Assembly (NCBI GenBank): GCA_900322165.1
Contig: ONYR01000101.1
Span: 1 to 5,158 of the forward strand
DNA from: an uncultured Eubacteriales bacterium
GTDB lineage: Bacteria; Bacillota; Clostridia; Lachnospirales; Bianqueaceae
Direction of reading: 5' to 3'
DNA: 5,158 nucleotides
The position numbers were made by a program, and so were the translations under genes. Shown piece after piece: positions 4,767 to 5,158 of the stretch (position 1 is its first letter; every line of letters starts with the position of its first letter). The notes under the pieces are model-generated. The model saw nothing but the letters and a program-made list of their open reading frames with translations, made no database searches and had not been told where the DNA came from.

Positions 4767-5158
4767 ATGGAAGTGAAAGAGGCCATTGAGAAAAGGCGCA
4801 GCATCCGTCGTTTTTCACCGCAGCCGATCGAACTGGACTGGCTTTATGAATTGGTTCAGGCCGCGAGACTGGCGCCGCAGGCATCGAACGTGCAGCCGCT
4901 GAAGTACATGATCGTACATCAGAAACAGCTGCTTCCGAAGATGTTCGCGTGTACGAAGTGGGCCGGCTATCTGGAAGATTACGCGCCGCCGAAGGGACTT
5001 CGTCCTACCGCTTATATCGTGGTGCTGATCGATGAATCGCTGAAAAAAGGAAACAGCGATACCGATGCGGGCGCTGCGGTGCAGAATCTGCTGCTTCGTG
5101 CGGTCGATTTCGGGCTCGGCTCCTGCTGGATCGGCTCGGTCAACCGGGAAAAGGTAAC
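4767..5158 (+). CDS. Nitroreductase-family flavoprotein (partial, 3' end outside the window)
   Basis: The frame is open from ATG 4767 to the window edge, giving 130 residues without the C-terminus. Nitroreductase-family enzymes are FMN-dependent oxidoreductases that use NAD(P)H to reduce nitro compounds, quinones or flavins. Family marks are the start of the fold with RRSIRRF (10-16), where the arginines and serine contact the FMN phosphate, AARLAPQASNVQPLKYMIV (32-50) with the typical A-P-x-x-x-N-x-Q-P pattern, and DAGAAVQNLLLRAVDFGLGSCWIG (100-123), the helix and glycine turn of the dimer and FMN site. The substrate cannot be told from sequence. It lies 88 nt after metK with no clear terminator between, so it may be read from the same transcript or from a weak local promoter. 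Confidence 0.92.
   Translation, partial: MEVKEAIEKRRSIRRFSPQPIELDWLYELVQAARLAPQASNVQPLKYMIVHQKQLLPKMFACTKWAGYLEDYAPPKGLRPTAYIVVLIDESLKKGNSDTDAGAAVQNLLLRAVDFGLGSCWIGSVNREKV

Noticed and set aside
4739..4789. 16-codon open frame overlapping the nitroreductase start
   Set aside because: It has no convincing ribosome binding site and overlaps a well-supported gene start; most likely chance.

Overview
The window is the replication-origin end of a bacterial chromosome. It holds the last codons of dnaA, a dnaA-dnaN spacer with the hallmarks of oriC, and then a tightly packed rightward gene series: dnaN, an S4-domain gene (yaaA/rlbA type), recF, a YfbR-type HD-domain nucleotidase, metK and the start of a nitroreductase. 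All genes are on the + strand. The order dnaA-oriC-dnaN-S4-recF is typical of Firmicutes (Bacillota). Features of the clamp protein (TGELFDI, VPGKALSEINKIL, FNPKYYLDALK) recall Clostridia, most like Lachnospiraceae-type clamps, but the base composition looks close to balanced rather than AT-rich. The taxon is an inference from memory of these families; nothing in the window fixes a genus.

Positions 1-84 are the DnaA C-terminus. Positions 85-450 contain no convincing gene. They hold one perfect DnaA box (169-177, reverse orientation), several degenerate boxes in both orientations, and, next to dnaN, an ordered module: a pair of abutting DnaA-box-like 9-mers (347-363), a short GC-rich step, CTA/TTA/CTA triplets that match the DnaA-trio element, and a very A-rich tract (369-402) suited to be the DNA unwinding element. 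This is the layout known for the B. subtilis origin. An imperfect hairpin (398-434) then sits just before the dnaN Shine-Dalgarno.

Positions 451-4678 look like one operon: dnaN and the S4 gene are 17 nt apart, the S4 gene and recF 8 nt apart, recF and the HD gene overlap by ATGA, and the metK Shine-Dalgarno begins at the HD gene's stop codon. The first three genes serve replication and repair (sliding clamp, small RNA-binding protein, gap-repair ATPase). In many Firmicutes gyrB and gyrA come next; here the place is taken by nucleotide clean-up (5'-deoxynucleotidase-like) and S-adenosylmethionine synthesis. Two sequence oddities stand out: the HD protein has His-Glu where the family has His-Asp, and MetK has three Ala-to-Cys changes around its active-site loop and the following helix. 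The nitroreductase has its own strong ribosome binding site after an 88-nt gap with no clear terminator, and it runs off the window end.

I found no mobile element, CRISPR array, tRNA or rRNA. The most informative region is the origin module; I see no wholly new system.
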